The notes below the pieces were generated by a model that saw only the letters and a program-made list of their open reading frames with translations, was not told the DNA's origin and made no database searches. From Fusobacterium sp. (GTDB lineage: Bacteria > Fusobacteriota > Fusobacteriia > Fusobacteriales > Fusobacteriaceae), in NCBI RefSeq assembly GCF_019012925.1, contig NZ_JAGIRL010000043.1, positions 13,794-77,793 on the forward strand: a stretch of 64,000 bases of DNA. Reading direction: 5' to 3'. Each line of letters opens with the position of its first letter. The first letter of the stretch is position 1. Positions 8,566 to 16,143 of this stretch are shown in pieces. The position numbers were made by a program, and so were the translations under genes.

Positions 8566-10107
8566 ATGAAAAATATTTTAGGAAGAGAGATTCCTGATTT
8601 TATAGATGGATATGGAGAGGTTACTCATTATGAAGGGTACCTAAAAAAAAGAGATGGTGAAATTAAAAGAAACCATACCTTCAAAGTTGCAACACCTGAA
8701 ACTAACAAACTTTTTTATGATTTAAACAGTTTACTAGATCAACTTCCATTAAAAGATGGTATGAAAATCTCATTTCATCATCACTTAAGAAATGGAGATT
8801 ACGTTTTAAATTTTGTAATGGAAGAGATAGCTAAAAGAGGATATAAAGATATCACTTTGATGGCAAGTTCTATCTTTCCTTGTCATAAACCACTTGTAGA
8901 ATACATTGAAAACAAGGTTATTACACAGATATATGCTGGATATATTTCAGGTCCTGTAGCTCAAGCTATATCTGATGGAAAATTAGAAAAACCTGCTGTT
9001 ATGCATACTCATGGTGGAAGAGCTAGAATTATGGAGAGTGGTGAAGTTGAAATTGATATCGCCTTTGTTGCTGCTCCTACATCTGATGAATATGGAAATA
9101 TCAATGGGGTAGATGGAAAATCAGCCTGTGGTGCTTTGGGATATGCTCACTCTGATGTAGAAAATGCAAATATAGTTGTGGCTATAACTGATAATTTAGT
9201 TGAGTTTCCAAATACAACTATTGAGATCAATCAAACTCTTATTGACTATGTCCTTGTAGTTGATGCTATTGGTGACCCAAAAGGAATTGTCTCTGGAACA
9301 ACACAGATTACTAAAAATCCAATTGGACTTAAGATTGCTGGTCTAGCTGCTAAATTTATTGAGCAGTCTGGATATTTAAAAGATGGAATGAGTTTTCAAA
9401 CTGGAGCTGGTGGAATCTCCCTTGCAGTTGCTGCTGAAATTAAAAACCTTATGAAAAGCAAAAACATAATTGGTAGCTTTGCTTCTGGTGGAATTACTGG
9501 TTATATTGTTGATATGTATAAAGAGGGGTTATTTAAAGCTCTATTTGATGTGCAATGTTTTGATTTAAATGCAATCAAATCAGCTAAAGAAAATCCTAAC
9601 CATATAAAAATGTCAGCCTCTATGTATGCTAATGTAAATAATAAAGGGGCAATTGTCAATAAATTAGATGTGGTAATCCTTGGAGCAACTGAGATGGATA
9701 CAAATTTCAATGTCAATGTTACTACAGGATCTGATGGAGTGATTATGGGAGGATCTGGAGGTCATAGTGACACTGCTGCAGGTTCAAAACTTTGTATCAT
9801 AGTTTCTCAGCTTGTCAATGCTAGAATCTCTGTTGTAAAAGATAGAATAACTACTATTACTACTCCTGGTGAAACTGTTGATGTTTTAGTTACTGAAAGA
9901 GGTATAGCTATAAACCCATTGAGAAAAGATCTAGTTGAGAGATTTAAAAACTCTAAACTTCCTATAAAAACTATTGAAGAGTTAAAAGAGATTGCTGAAA
10001 ATATGACTGGAAAAGAGGAGCCATTAGAGTTTGAAGATAAAATAGTTGCTCTTGTACAATATAGAGATGGTTCTATACTTGATGTTATAAAACAGATAAA
10101 AAGATAG
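8566..10107 (+). CDS. citF: Citrate/citramalate lyase alpha subunit (acyl-ACP transferase, CitF)
   Basis: 513 residues from ATG 8566. The ATG at 8557 touches the AAGGGGG ribosome site, whereas 8566 has a 9-nt spacing and gives the usual CitF start, MKNILGREIPDFI. It belongs to the CoA-transferase fold; SFHHHLRNGDYVLN, GRARIMESGE, FQTGAGGIS and the glycine-rich GVIMGGSGGHSDTAAG are visible. The alpha subunit swaps acetyl for citramalyl or citryl on the ACP. The accessory genes that usually sit with citDEF (citC ligase, citX/citG for the prosthetic group) are absent from this cluster, and no mesaconase is present. Confidence 0.93.
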   Translation: MKNILGREIPDFIDGYGEVTHYEGYLKKRDGEIKRNHTFKVATPETNKLFYDLNSLLDQLPLKDGMKISFHHHLRNGDYVLNFVMEEIAKRGYKDITLMASSIFPCHKPLVEYIENKVITQIYAGYISGPVAQAISDGKLEKPAVMHTHGGRARIMESGEVEIDIAFVAAPTSDEYGNINGVDGKSACGALGYAHSDVENANIVVAITDNLVEFPNTTIEINQTLIDYVLVVDAIGDPKGIVSGTTQITKNPIGLKIAGLAAKFIEQSGYLKDGMSFQTGAGGISLAVAAEIKNLMKSKNIIGSFASGGITGYIVDMYKEGLFKALFDVQCFDLNAIKSAKENPNHIKMSASMYANVNNKGAIVNKLDVVILGATEMDTNFNVNVTTGSDGVIMGGSGGHSDTAAGSKLCIIVSQLVNARISVVKDRITTITTPGETVDVLVTERGIAINPLRKDLVERFKNSKLPIKTIEELKEIAENMTGKEEPLEFEDKIVALVQYRDGSILDVIKQIKR

Positions 10108-10144
10108 TGTTTTTCATTATTTTGTAATTAATTTCATTATTTTA

Positions 10145-10173
10145 TTGACAATATTTAGAAAAATAGATAAAAT
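10145..10173 (+). promoter_or_regulatory. Promoter of satP
   Basis: TTGACA (10145-10150) and TAAAAT (10168-10173) are spaced 17 bases, about 37 nt upstream of the satP start. No terminator is visible after citF, so satP can probably be read both from this promoter and from the upstream operon. Confidence 0.7.
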
Positions 10174-10210
10174 ACTCCTTGTATTTAAATTTTATATTAA
10201 GGAGAGTTAA

Positions 10211-10822
10211 ATGAAAGAAATTAATTATGTTAAACACGAAGTTGCAGATCCTTCTGCACTAGGACTTTTTGGACTTGCAATTGTAACTTTAGTTGCATCA
10301 GCTAATAAGTTTGGAATTGTTAGTGGAGTATCTTTAGTGGTACCTTGGGCTGTATTTTTAGGAGCTTTTGTTCAACTTATTGCATGTTTAAATGATATTA
10401 AACATGGTAATGTTTTTGGTACTACTGCTTTTGGTGGATATGCCTTTTTCTGGTTTGGTATGGCTATGAGCTGGATGATTCAATTGGGAGTTTTTGGAGA
10501 AGGAATGAAAGCTGCAGCTGATCCTAAAGCTTTTGCATTTGTATTTTTAGGTTATTTAATTTTCACAATATATATGACTATTGGAGCAATAGAAACTAAT
10601 AAAACTCTATTAATTATCTTTATTTTTATAGATCTTTTATTTTTAGGGTTAACTCTTTCTTCTTTAGGAATAGCTTATCACGCTACACACCTATTAGCTG
10701 CAATAGCTGAATTATCAATAGCTTTATTCTCTTTCTATGGTTCAGCAGCAAATGTTTTAAATAAAACTTTTGGTAGAGAGTTTTTACCTTTAGGTAAACC
10801 TTTAGGAATACTAAAAAAATAA
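10211..10822 (+). CDS. satP: GPR1/FUN34/YaaH (SatP) family acetate transporter
   Basis: 203 residues with six predicted membrane helices. The family signature near the N-terminus (NPAPLGL in the E. coli protein) appears as DPSALGL at ~15-21, followed by the conserved FGTTAFGGYAFFW region at ~75-88. Members move acetate or succinate with protons or act as acetate channels. It directly follows the cit genes whose reaction releases acetate, so a role in acetate export or balance is a reasonable inference. It has GGAGAG 5 nt before ATG 10211. Confidence 0.88.
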   Translation: MKEINYVKHEVADPSALGLFGLAIVTLVASANKFGIVSGVSLVVPWAVFLGAFVQLIACLNDIKHGNVFGTTAFGGYAFFWFGMAMSWMIQLGVFGEGMKAAADPKAFAFVFLGYLIFTIYMTIGAIETNKTLLIIFIFIDLLFLGLTLSSLGIAYHATHLLAAIAELSIALFSFYGSAANVLNKTFGREFLPLGKPLGILKK

Positions 10823-10842
10823 ATCTTGATTTTTTTAGTATT
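10807..10842 (+). terminator. Terminator at the end of satP
   Basis: A perfect 14-bp stem pairs 10807-10820 with 10829-10842 around an 8-nt loop. The A-rich arm overlaps the last satP codons, and the other arm supplies the U-run. The loop also contains the -35 hexamer of the metK promoter. Confidence 0.7.
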
Positions 10843-10854
10843 TAATGATATAAT
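10826..10854 (+). promoter_or_regulatory. Promoter of the SAM riboswitch-metK transcript
   Basis: TTGATT (10826-10831) and TATAAT (10849-10854) are spaced 17 bases. The start would be near 10861, just ahead of the riboswitch. Confidence 0.7.
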
Positions 10855-10872
10855 AATTTGAAAATTAAAATG

Positions 10873-10963
10873 TAACCCATCAAGAGAGATTGAGGGACTG
10901 GCCCTATGACATCTCAGCAACCTGCTTTTTAAGTGTGGTGCTAACTCCTGGTAGATGGCTGAG
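10873..10963 (+). ncRNA. SAM-I (S-box) riboswitch aptamer upstream of metK
   Basis: The S-box core is clear: ATCAAGAGAG, then GAGGGACTGGCCCTATGA with the P3 hairpin, CTCAGCAACC pairing back to the P2 strand, the GTGGTGCTAACTCCTG P4 region, and GATGG closing P1 with CCATC (10878-10882). SAM binding stabilises P1. The 3' P1 strand AGATG (10953-10957) can instead pair with CATCT (10990-10994) in the terminator, so high SAM should favour termination and low SAM read-through. It controls metK. Confidence 0.95.
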
Positions 10964-10983
10964 AATATAAGTCTGAACTTTAT

Positions 10984-11014
10984 TCCCTTCATCTCCTAGG
11001 TGAAGGGATTTTTT
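10984..11014 (+). terminator. Riboswitch-controlled terminator before metK
   Basis: TCCCTTCA (10984-10991) pairs with TGAAGGGA (11001-11008), followed by a run of T. The 5' arm overlaps the segment that pairs with the P1 strand in the antiterminated state. Confidence 0.9.
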
Positions 11015-11048
11015 ATAGTATTTTGTTTAATTTTAGGAGGGAAATTTA

Positions 11049-12203
11049 ATGAAAAATTTAACTTATTTCACATCTGAATTTGTATCACCTGGTCACCCTG
11101 ATAAAGTATCTGACCAAATATCTGATGCTGTATTAGATGCTTGTCTTGCTGATGATCCTAATTCTAGAGTAGCATGTGAAGTTTTTTGTACTACTGGTCA
11201 AGTTATAGTTGGTGGAGAGATAACTACTTCTACATACATTGATATTCAAGATATCGTTAGAAGTAAAATTGATGAAATCGGATATAAAGAGGGAATGGGA
11301 TTTGACTCTAACTGTGGTGTTTTAAATGCTATACACTCTCAATCTCCTGATATTGCTATGGGTGTAGATGTTGGTGGAGCTGGAGACCAAGGAATAATGT
11401 TTGGAGGAGCAGTTAAGGAAACTCCTGAATTAATGCCTTTAGCTCTAGTTTTAGCAAGAGAGATCCTAGTTAAATTAACTAGAATGACTAGAAGTAAAGA
11501 GCTTAACTGGGCAAGACCTGATGCTAAGTCACAAGTTACTTTAGCTTATGATGAAAATGGTAAAATTGCTCACGTTGATACAATAGTTCTTTCTGTACAA
11601 CACAATCCTGATGTAACTCAAGAGCAAATAAAATCTGATGTTATTGAAAAAGTTATAAAACCTGTATTAGAGTCATATAACTTAAATCCAGCTGATGTTA
11701 AAAAATATCACATCAATCCTACTGGAAGATTTGTAATCGGAGGACCTCACGGAGATACTGGACTTACAGGTAGAAAAATAATAGTTGATACTTATGGAGG
11801 ATACTTTAGACATGGTGGAGGAGCTTTCTCTGGTAAAGACCCTTCAAAAGTTGACAGATCTGCAGCATATGCAGCTAGATGGGTAGCTAAAAACATAGTA
11901 GCTGCTGACTTAGCTGATAAGTGTGAAGTTCAATTATCTTATGCAATAGGTGTAGTAGAACCTACTTCTGTAAAGGTAGATACATTTGGAACAGGAAAAG
12001 TTAGCGAAATTGAATTAGCAGAAGCTGTAAAAAATGTATTTGACTTAACTCCAAGAGGAATTGAAAAATCTCTAGAATTAAGAAGTGGAAAATTCAAATA
12101 CCAAGATCTAGCAGCATTTGGACATATTGGAAGAACTGATCTAGATATTCCTTGGGAAAAAACAAACAAAGTTGAAGAGTTAAAAAAAGCTTTAAATAGA
12201 TAG
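11049..12203 (+). CDS. metK: S-adenosylmethionine synthetase
   Basis: 384 residues, the usual length. It makes S-adenosylmethionine from methionine and ATP (EC 2.5.1.6). Family signatures seen are [23 protein letters not shown] at the N-terminus, the [10 protein letters not shown] hexapeptide region and [19 protein letters not shown] near residue 260. It starts at ATG 11049 after AGGAGGG and lies directly behind a SAM-I riboswitch, so its product should shut off its own transcription. Confidence 0.98.
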   Translation: MKNLTYFTSEFVSPGHPDKVSDQISDAVLDACLADDPNSRVACEVFCTTGQVIVGGEITTSTYIDIQDIVRSKIDEIGYKEGMGFDSNCGVLNAIHSQSPDIAMGVDVGGAGDQGIMFGGAVKETPELMPLALVLAREILVKLTRMTRSKELNWARPDAKSQVTLAYDENGKIAHVDTIVLSVQHNPDVTQEQIKSDVIEKVIKPVLESYNLNPADVKKYHINPTGRFVIGGPHGDTGLTGRKIIVDTYGGYFRHGGGAFSGKDPSKVDRSAAYAARWVAKNIVAADLADKCEVQLSYAIGVVEPTSVKVDTFGTGKVSEIELAEAVKNVFDLTPRGIEKSLELRSGKFKYQDLAAFGHIGRTDLDIPWEKTNKVEELKKALNR

Positions 12204-12212
12204 TTTACTATA

Positions 12213-12248
12213 GAAGTTATAAGGGCTAAGTTCTTATAACTTCTTTTT
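12213..12248 (+). terminator. Terminator after metK
   Basis: GAAGTTATAAG (12213-12223) pairs perfectly with CTTATAACTTC (12233-12243), followed by TTTTTAA. Confidence 0.9.
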
Positions 12249-12285
12249 AATTTCTAAAAAAATAAAAAGAAATTTTAATTTTTTC

Positions 12286-12314
12286 TTGACTTTTAAATTA
12301 AAAAATAGTATTCT
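12286..12314 (+). promoter_or_regulatory. Promoter of the asnA leader transcript
   Basis: TTGACT (12286-12291) and TATTCT (12309-12314) are spaced 17 bases. Transcription would begin near 12321, about 45 nt before the leader peptide start. Confidence 0.6.
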
Positions 12315-12365
12315 AAATACATAAGTTTTAATTTAATCCTATTTTAGATAATATTGGAGGCAGAA

Positions 12366-12437
12366 ATGAAGATTTTTTCAATAAAATATACTGCACAATT
12401 TAATAATAATAATATGTCGAGGTTTGGACTTAAGTAG
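12366..12437 (+). CDS. Asparagine-rich leader peptide of asnA
   Basis: A 23-codon open frame, MKIFSIKYTAQF-NNNN-MSRFGLK, with a GGAGG ribosome site (12356-12360) 5 nt before its ATG. Four consecutive AAT (Asn) codons occupy 12402-12413. The gene downstream makes asparagine, so a run of Asn codons in a well-initiated short frame followed by competing hairpins is the hallmark of a ribosome-mediated attenuator, as in the trp and his leaders. The last eight codons and the stop form the 5' arm of the first leader hairpin (12421-12461). There is no family support; the case rests on codon content, ribosome site and context. Confidence 0.85.
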   Translation: MKIFSIKYTAQFNNNNMSRFGLK

Positions 12438-12540
12438 ATTTTTCTACTTGTGGTACAAATCCTTTTTCACTTAAACGATTTGTACCCGACCTTGTTTGTA
12501 AAGATAAGCCATTCGGGTACACCGAGTGGCTTTTTATTTT
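12421..12540 (+). promoter_or_regulatory. asnA transcription attenuator (competing hairpins and terminator)
   Basis: Four mutually exclusive pairings can be read. (a) 12421-12438 with 12443-12461, a long imperfect stem around a TTTT loop, overlapping the end of the leader frame. (b) GGTACAAATC (12452-12461) with GATTTGTACC (12477-12486), perfect 10 bp. (c) TGTACCCGA (12481-12489) with TCGGGTACA (12513-12521), perfect 9 bp. (d) The terminator 12506-12516 with 12522-12532, then TTTATTTT. Stem a frees the middle strand for c, which blocks d. A ribosome reaching the stop codon melts a, letting b and then d form. A ribosome stalled at the Asn codons leaves a intact, favouring read-through into asnA. 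The pairings are seen; the switching order is inferred. Confidence 0.8.
12506..12540 (+). terminator. Attenuator terminator in the asnA leader
   Basis: AAGCCATTCGG (12506-12516) pairs with CCGAGTGGCTT (12522-12532) with one G-U pair and a 5-nt loop, followed by a T-rich tail. It ends about 30 nt before the asnA start. Confidence 0.85.
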
Positions 12541-12568
12541 ATATAATAATTTTTAAGGAGTGATAAAA

Positions 12569-13564
12569 ATGATTAAACAATATGATTGTAAATTAAATCT
12601 ATTTGAAACTGAAGTTGCCATAAAAAAAGTAAAAGACTTTTTTGAGAGAGCCTTAGCTTATGAATTAAATCTAACTAGGGTTTCTGCCCCTCTATATGTT
12701 AGAAAATCTTCTGGATTAAATGATGACTTAAGTGGAATTGAAAGACCTGTTAACTTTGACACTCACTGGGATAAAGAGGAGGAGTATCAAATTATTCACT
12801 CTCTAGCTAAATGGAAAAGAATGGCTTTAAAAAGATACGAATTTCCTGTTCACACTGGATTATATACTGATATGAATGCTATTAGAAGAGATGAGGATTT
12901 AGATAATATCCACTCTATGTATGTTGACCAATGGGACTGGGAGCTTATAATCAATAAAGAGGAGAGAACTACAAAAACTTTAAAAGATATTGTTAGCAAT
13001 ATATATAAAGCTCTTAGAAAAACAGAGGAGTTTATCAATAGAGAGTATCCTGTATTCTCAACTAAACTTCCTGAAAATATATTCTTCATAACTTCACAAG
13101 AGCTAGAAGATGCATATCCTGAACTTACACCTAAAGAGAGAGAGAATGCTATCTGTGAAAAATATAAAGCTGTATTTATATCTCAAATTGGTAAAACTTT
13201 AAAATCTGGAAAAAAACATGATGGAAGAGCTCCTGACTATGATGACTGGGAATTAAATGGTGATATCTTAGTATGGAACCCTATATTAGAGCAAGGTTTT
13301 GAACTATCTTCTATGGGAATCAGAGTTAGTGAAGAGACTCTTCAATTACAACTTAAACTTGATGGAAAAGAGGAGAGAAAAGAACTTCCATTCCATAAAT
13401 CTCTACTTGCAAAAGAGCTTCCATATACAGTTGGAGGAGGAATTGGACAATCTAGAATATGTATGTTCTTCTTAGAAAAACTTCATATTGGAGAGGTTCA
13501 AGCTTCTATTTGGCCTGAAGAGATGGTAGCAGAGTTTGCTAAAATCGGAGCTCACTTCCTATAA
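12569..13564 (+). CDS. asnA: Aspartate-ammonia ligase (asparagine synthetase A)
   Basis: 331 residues from ATG 12569 (AAGGAG 8 nt upstream); E. coli AsnA has 330. The enzyme makes asparagine from aspartate, ammonia and ATP (EC 6.3.1.1), using a class II aminoacyl-tRNA synthetase-like fold. Visible family blocks are LTRVSAPLYVRKSSGLND, ERPVNFD, YTDMNAIRRDE, DQWDWEL, and near the C-terminus the GGGIGQSRICM motif, the class II motif 3 region. A single-gene unit with a strong bidirectional terminator behind it. Expression is probably governed by the Asn-codon attenuator upstream. Confidence 0.97.
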   Translation: MIKQYDCKLNLFETEVAIKKVKDFFERALAYELNLTRVSAPLYVRKSSGLNDDLSGIERPVNFDTHWDKEEEYQIIHSLAKWKRMALKRYEFPVHTGLYTDMNAIRRDEDLDNIHSMYVDQWDWELIINKEERTTKTLKDIVSNIYKALRKTEEFINREYPVFSTKLPENIFFITSQELEDAYPELTPKERENAICEKYKAVFISQIGKTLKSGKKHDGRAPDYDDWELNGDILVWNPILEQGFELSSMGIRVSEETLQLQLKLDGKEERKELPFHKSLLAKELPYTVGGGIGQSRICMFFLEKLHIGEVQASIWPEEMVAEFAKIGAHFL

Positions 13565-13580
13565 TATATAAAAAACAATA

Positions 13581-13620
13581 AGAGGTTAAATAACTGTATA
13601 TTTAGCCTCTTTAATTTTTT
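13581..13620. terminator. Bidirectional terminator between asnA and the RloB-like gene
   Basis: AGAGGTTAAATA (13581-13592) pairs with TATTTAGCCTCT (13599-13610), with a TTAATTTTTT tail on the plus side and a T-rich tail on the minus side. It serves two convergent units. Confidence 0.85.
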
Positions 13621-14248
13621 ATTTAATATTAAATTCAATATTTAAAACATCTTTTAAATATTCTAATAAATATGTTAAATTACTTTGAACTTTCATTATA
13701 TTTTCTTCTTTAAAAATACCTTTATTTAATCCTTTTTTCAAATAATAAAGATTATTTTCTTTAAATTTTTTCTTAGCTATTGTATAGATAGCTCCCTTAA
13801 CTACTAATCTTTGGTAAATATCCTCTTTACCTTTAGATTTACCACTATATCCCAATTCAGAAGCTAAATCATTCACTTTATAAGGTAATGTTGCTATTTG
13901 CCAAGTTTCAATATTTTTATATGTTAAAAATATATTATTTTTTATATTTAATTTTTCTAATAAAGTAATTAAATCAAATAATTTTTCTTTTTCTCCTGTA
14001 TGAGCACTTGCTCTATCTAAATCAGCTATTATTATAACTATATCATATAAAGACTTATTTTTATTAAGCTCTCTAGTAAAAGCAAAATATCCTCCTCCGT
14101 TAATATTATCAATATCTAAATGAAGTGAATATCCTTCATCTTTTAACAATTCTTTAAAATAAAATTTTTCTGTAGCTCCTTCTACAAGAAATTTAATTCT
14201 TATTAATGGTTCTCTGGTTCCTCTTTTATCTATTCTCTTCTTAGCCAT
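13619..14248 (-). CDS. RloB/TOPRIM-like protein, partner of an ATPase (possible AbiL-type defence)
   Basis: 209 residues, AT-rich and lysine-rich. After a basic N-terminus, IKFLVEGATEKFYFKELL (~18-35) gives the glutamate motif, and YDIVIIIADLDRAS (~68-81) gives a D-x-D motif on a hydrophobic strand, as in TOPRIM/OLD-type nucleases and RloB proteins. NIETWQIA resembles the NPCFELWLL segment of RloB. Its start overlaps the end of the ATPase gene by 8 bases, so the two are translationally coupled. By analogy with RloA/RloB, AbiL and PARIS pairs it could be a nuclease effector released or controlled by the ATPase. Function is inferred; no family hit was run. Confidence 0.6.
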   Translation of the reverse strand: MAKKRIDKRGTREPLIRIKFLVEGATEKFYFKELLKDEGYSLHLDIDNINGGGYFAFTRELNKNKSLYDIVIIIADLDRASAHTGEKEKLFDLITLLEKLNIKNNIFLTYKNIETWQIATLPYKVNDLASELGYSGKSKGKEDIYQRLVVKGAIYTIAKKKFKENNLYYLKKGLNKGIFKEENIMKVQSNLTYLLEYLKDVLNIEFNIK

Positions 14249-15386
14249 TTATACCACCATATTTTCCTTTTAGAAAATCATGATATAAATTTTCTTTTTC
14301 ACTTCTTATTTTAAATTCTGATAAAGAATATAATTCTGATGATAAATTCTCTTTTTTATTTACAATATATATCTGTTGAGGTTCAAAAATATTATTATCA
14401 AAAAGGAAAAGGTTATGTGAAGTAACTATTAATTGTCCATTTATATTATTATCTACATTAATAAAATTATTAAATAATTTTATTAAAGAAATAGTACTGA
14501 TAGAAGAATCTAGTTCATCAATTATAATAGTTTTACCCTCATAAACTTCTAATAAATCAAGCATTAAGTTTATTATCTTTCTTATTCCTTCAGATTCATT
14601 TCCTAAATAAAATTTATTTTTACTTCTTTCTCTTAAAAAGTACATATCATATACAATCTCATTATTAGCAGTTCCAAGCTTTTCAAATTTTAAATCTTCA
14701 ATAGTATAGTCTAATAATTTTATAATTTGTAACACTTCTTCTTTTTTATCTTCCAATCTTAATTTTATATTTTCGTTAATAAGATTTGGAGTATCTTTAG
14801 CTTCATAATTTATTCCTTTATTTCTTTTGATTTTTACATTTTCTAAAGATAAAATAAAATTATTAATTTCTTCTAATTGAAAATCTCTTAATTTTTTTAA
14901 AATAGTTTCTGTTGATATGATAGAAAAAATTTTATTAACTTCTTTAGGAAGTTTTTTAGAAAAAAGAGTATCATTTTTAAACTCATAGATTATCTTATCA
15001 TTACACTCTAATTTTTCATATATTAGATTTTCTTTATTAAATTCAATAGAGTAATCATATGTATTTTCTTTTTTATCTAAAATTCCAATTTCAAATTTAA
15101 TAGTATTAGAATCATAATTTAAATTTTTTTCATTAAAATCTTTAGGAAGATTTATTCCATTAAAAATAATATCTTTTAACCTCTCTAAACCTAATATAAG
15201 ATTTGTTTTTCCAGAAGCATTAGCTCCAAATATAATAGCTGATTTCATTACTCTATTAGTTTTATCTATATAAAAATTTTTTTCATATTTAGTATTTTTT
15301 AATCTAGTACCTAAATAAGCTGTTAAAAATAAATCTTGTATTTCCTTAAAAGAACAAAATCCACCAACTGAAAAATATAACAACAT
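14241..15386 (-). CDS. RloA-like AAA/SMC-type ATPase (possible AbiL-type defence)
   Basis: 381 residues. The Walker A motif FGANASGKTNLI lies near residue 54, a long insert follows, the ABC-like signature appears as SEGIRKIINL (~262), Walker B as TIIIDELDSS (~286), and the switch His as LIVTSHN (~318). This is the AAA15/AAA21 pattern of RloA, AbiLi and related abortive-infection ATPases, which are thought to sense phage and control a partner nuclease. ATG 15386 has AGGAGG upstream. Base composition is clearly more AT-rich than neighbouring housekeeping genes, and terminators border the pair on both sides, which suits a horizontally acquired cassette. Confidence 0.75.
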   Translation of the reverse strand: MLLYFSVGGFCSFKEIQDLFLTAYLGTRLKNTKYEKNFYIDKTNRVMKSAIIFGANASGKTNLILGLERLKDIIFNGINLPKDFNEKNLNYDSNTIKFEIGILDKKENTYDYSIEFNKENLIYEKLECNDKIIYEFKNDTLFSKKLPKEVNKIFSIISTETILKKLRDFQLEEINNFILSLENVKIKRNKGINYEAKDTPNLINENIKLRLEDKKEEVLQIIKLLDYTIEDLKFEKLGTANNEIVYDMYFLRERSKNKFYLGNESEGIRKIINLMLDLLEVYEGKTIIIDELDSSISTISLIKLFNNFINVDNNINGQLIVTSHNLFLFDNNIFEPQQIYIVNKKENLSSELYSLSEFKIRSEKENLYHDFLKGKYGGING

Positions 15387-15761
15387 ATCTTCCTCCTATT
15401 TATCCATTATTATCTATTTTACCATTTTTTTCTATAAAGATAAACAATTTTCATGATTATAATTCCATATTTGTTTAATACTATTTTTGACTAAGTTTTT
15501 TATATTTATGATACACTTAATTTTGGTGGAATACTTACTAACATACATATATGCTAAACTATTATTTTTCATTCCTTTAATTAATTTAATTGATTGACAA
15601 ACCTAATTTTATTATATCAAAGAATATTTTTTGTCTATGCATAGCCTTCCACTTCCTTTGACCACTCACTCAGCAAGTGGTTTACTTTATAAAAAAAAGG
15701 AAAAAATTACTTTTCAATTTCAGTAATTTTTTCCTTTTTTAATTAATTTATTTTATTTTTA
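15387..15761. other. Intergenic region upstream of the RloA-like gene and downstream of trxA
   Basis: 375 bases with no convincing gene. It is AT-rich except for a short less AT-rich patch at about 15645-15682 that can fold ACCACT with AGTGGT. It ends in the trxA terminator. No clear promoter hexamers for the ATPase gene could be chosen. Confidence 0.5.
15693..15742. terminator. Terminator after trxA (symmetrical)
   Basis: A 19-bp stem pairs 15694-15712 with 15723-15741 around a 10-nt loop, with A-rich and T-rich ends, so it can act in either direction. It follows trxA on the minus strand. Confidence 0.8.
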
Positions 15762-16076
15762 TTATGATCTTGAAAAATCTATAACGTCTTCTCTTGAAGA
15801 AAGTCCAACTAATTTATTTGTAACTTCTCCATTTTTGAAAAGTAATAGAGTAGGTATACTCATAACTCTAAATTGAGCTGCTAACTCCTCTTCTTCATCA
15901 ATGTTTATCTTAGCGATCTTTACAGTTCCTGCTAACTCTCCATCAACCTCTTCTAAGATTGGTGCTAAAGCTTTACAAGGTCCACACCAAGATGCCCAGA
16001 AATCAACTACTATTGGTTCTTTTGATTGTAATACTTCCTTTTCAAAGTTTTCTTTTGTTATATGTAATATTGCCAT
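15762..16076 (-). CDS. trxA: Thioredoxin
   Basis: 104 residues from ATG 16076 (AAGGAGG upstream). The active site WCGPC and the cis-proline segment SIPTLLLF are both present, and VDFWASWCGPCKALAPILEE is the classic thioredoxin strand-helix. It reduces protein disulfides in the cytoplasm. The frame continues 9 codons upstream, but the ribosome site lies inside that extension. No thioredoxin reductase gene is adjacent. It has its own promoter and terminator and forms a single-gene unit. Confidence 0.97.
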   Translation of the reverse strand: MAILHITKENFEKEVLQSKEPIVVDFWASWCGPCKALAPILEEVDGELAGTVKIAKINIDEEEELAAQFRVMSIPTLLLFKNGEVTNKLVGLSSREDVIDFSRS

Positions 16077-16114
16077 TTTATAAACCTCCTTAATATTTTT
16101 CAATCTATACTATT

Positions 16115-16143
16115 AGTATACACTATTTTTCCGTTTTTGTCTA
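16115..16143 (-). promoter_or_regulatory. Promoter of trxA
   Basis: On the minus strand, TAGACA (16138-16143) and TATACT (16115-16120) are 17 bases apart, immediately after the folP stop. Confidence 0.6.

Noticed and set aside
15594..15622. A TTGACA on the plus strand between the RloA-like gene and trxA
   Set aside because: No acceptable -10 at 16-18 bases and no plus-strand gene follows; likely chance in AT-rich DNA.
15640..15690. Less AT-rich patch that could be a small RNA or tRNA remnant
   Set aside because: It can form only a 6-bp stem and shows no cloverleaf or promoter; nothing supports an RNA gene.
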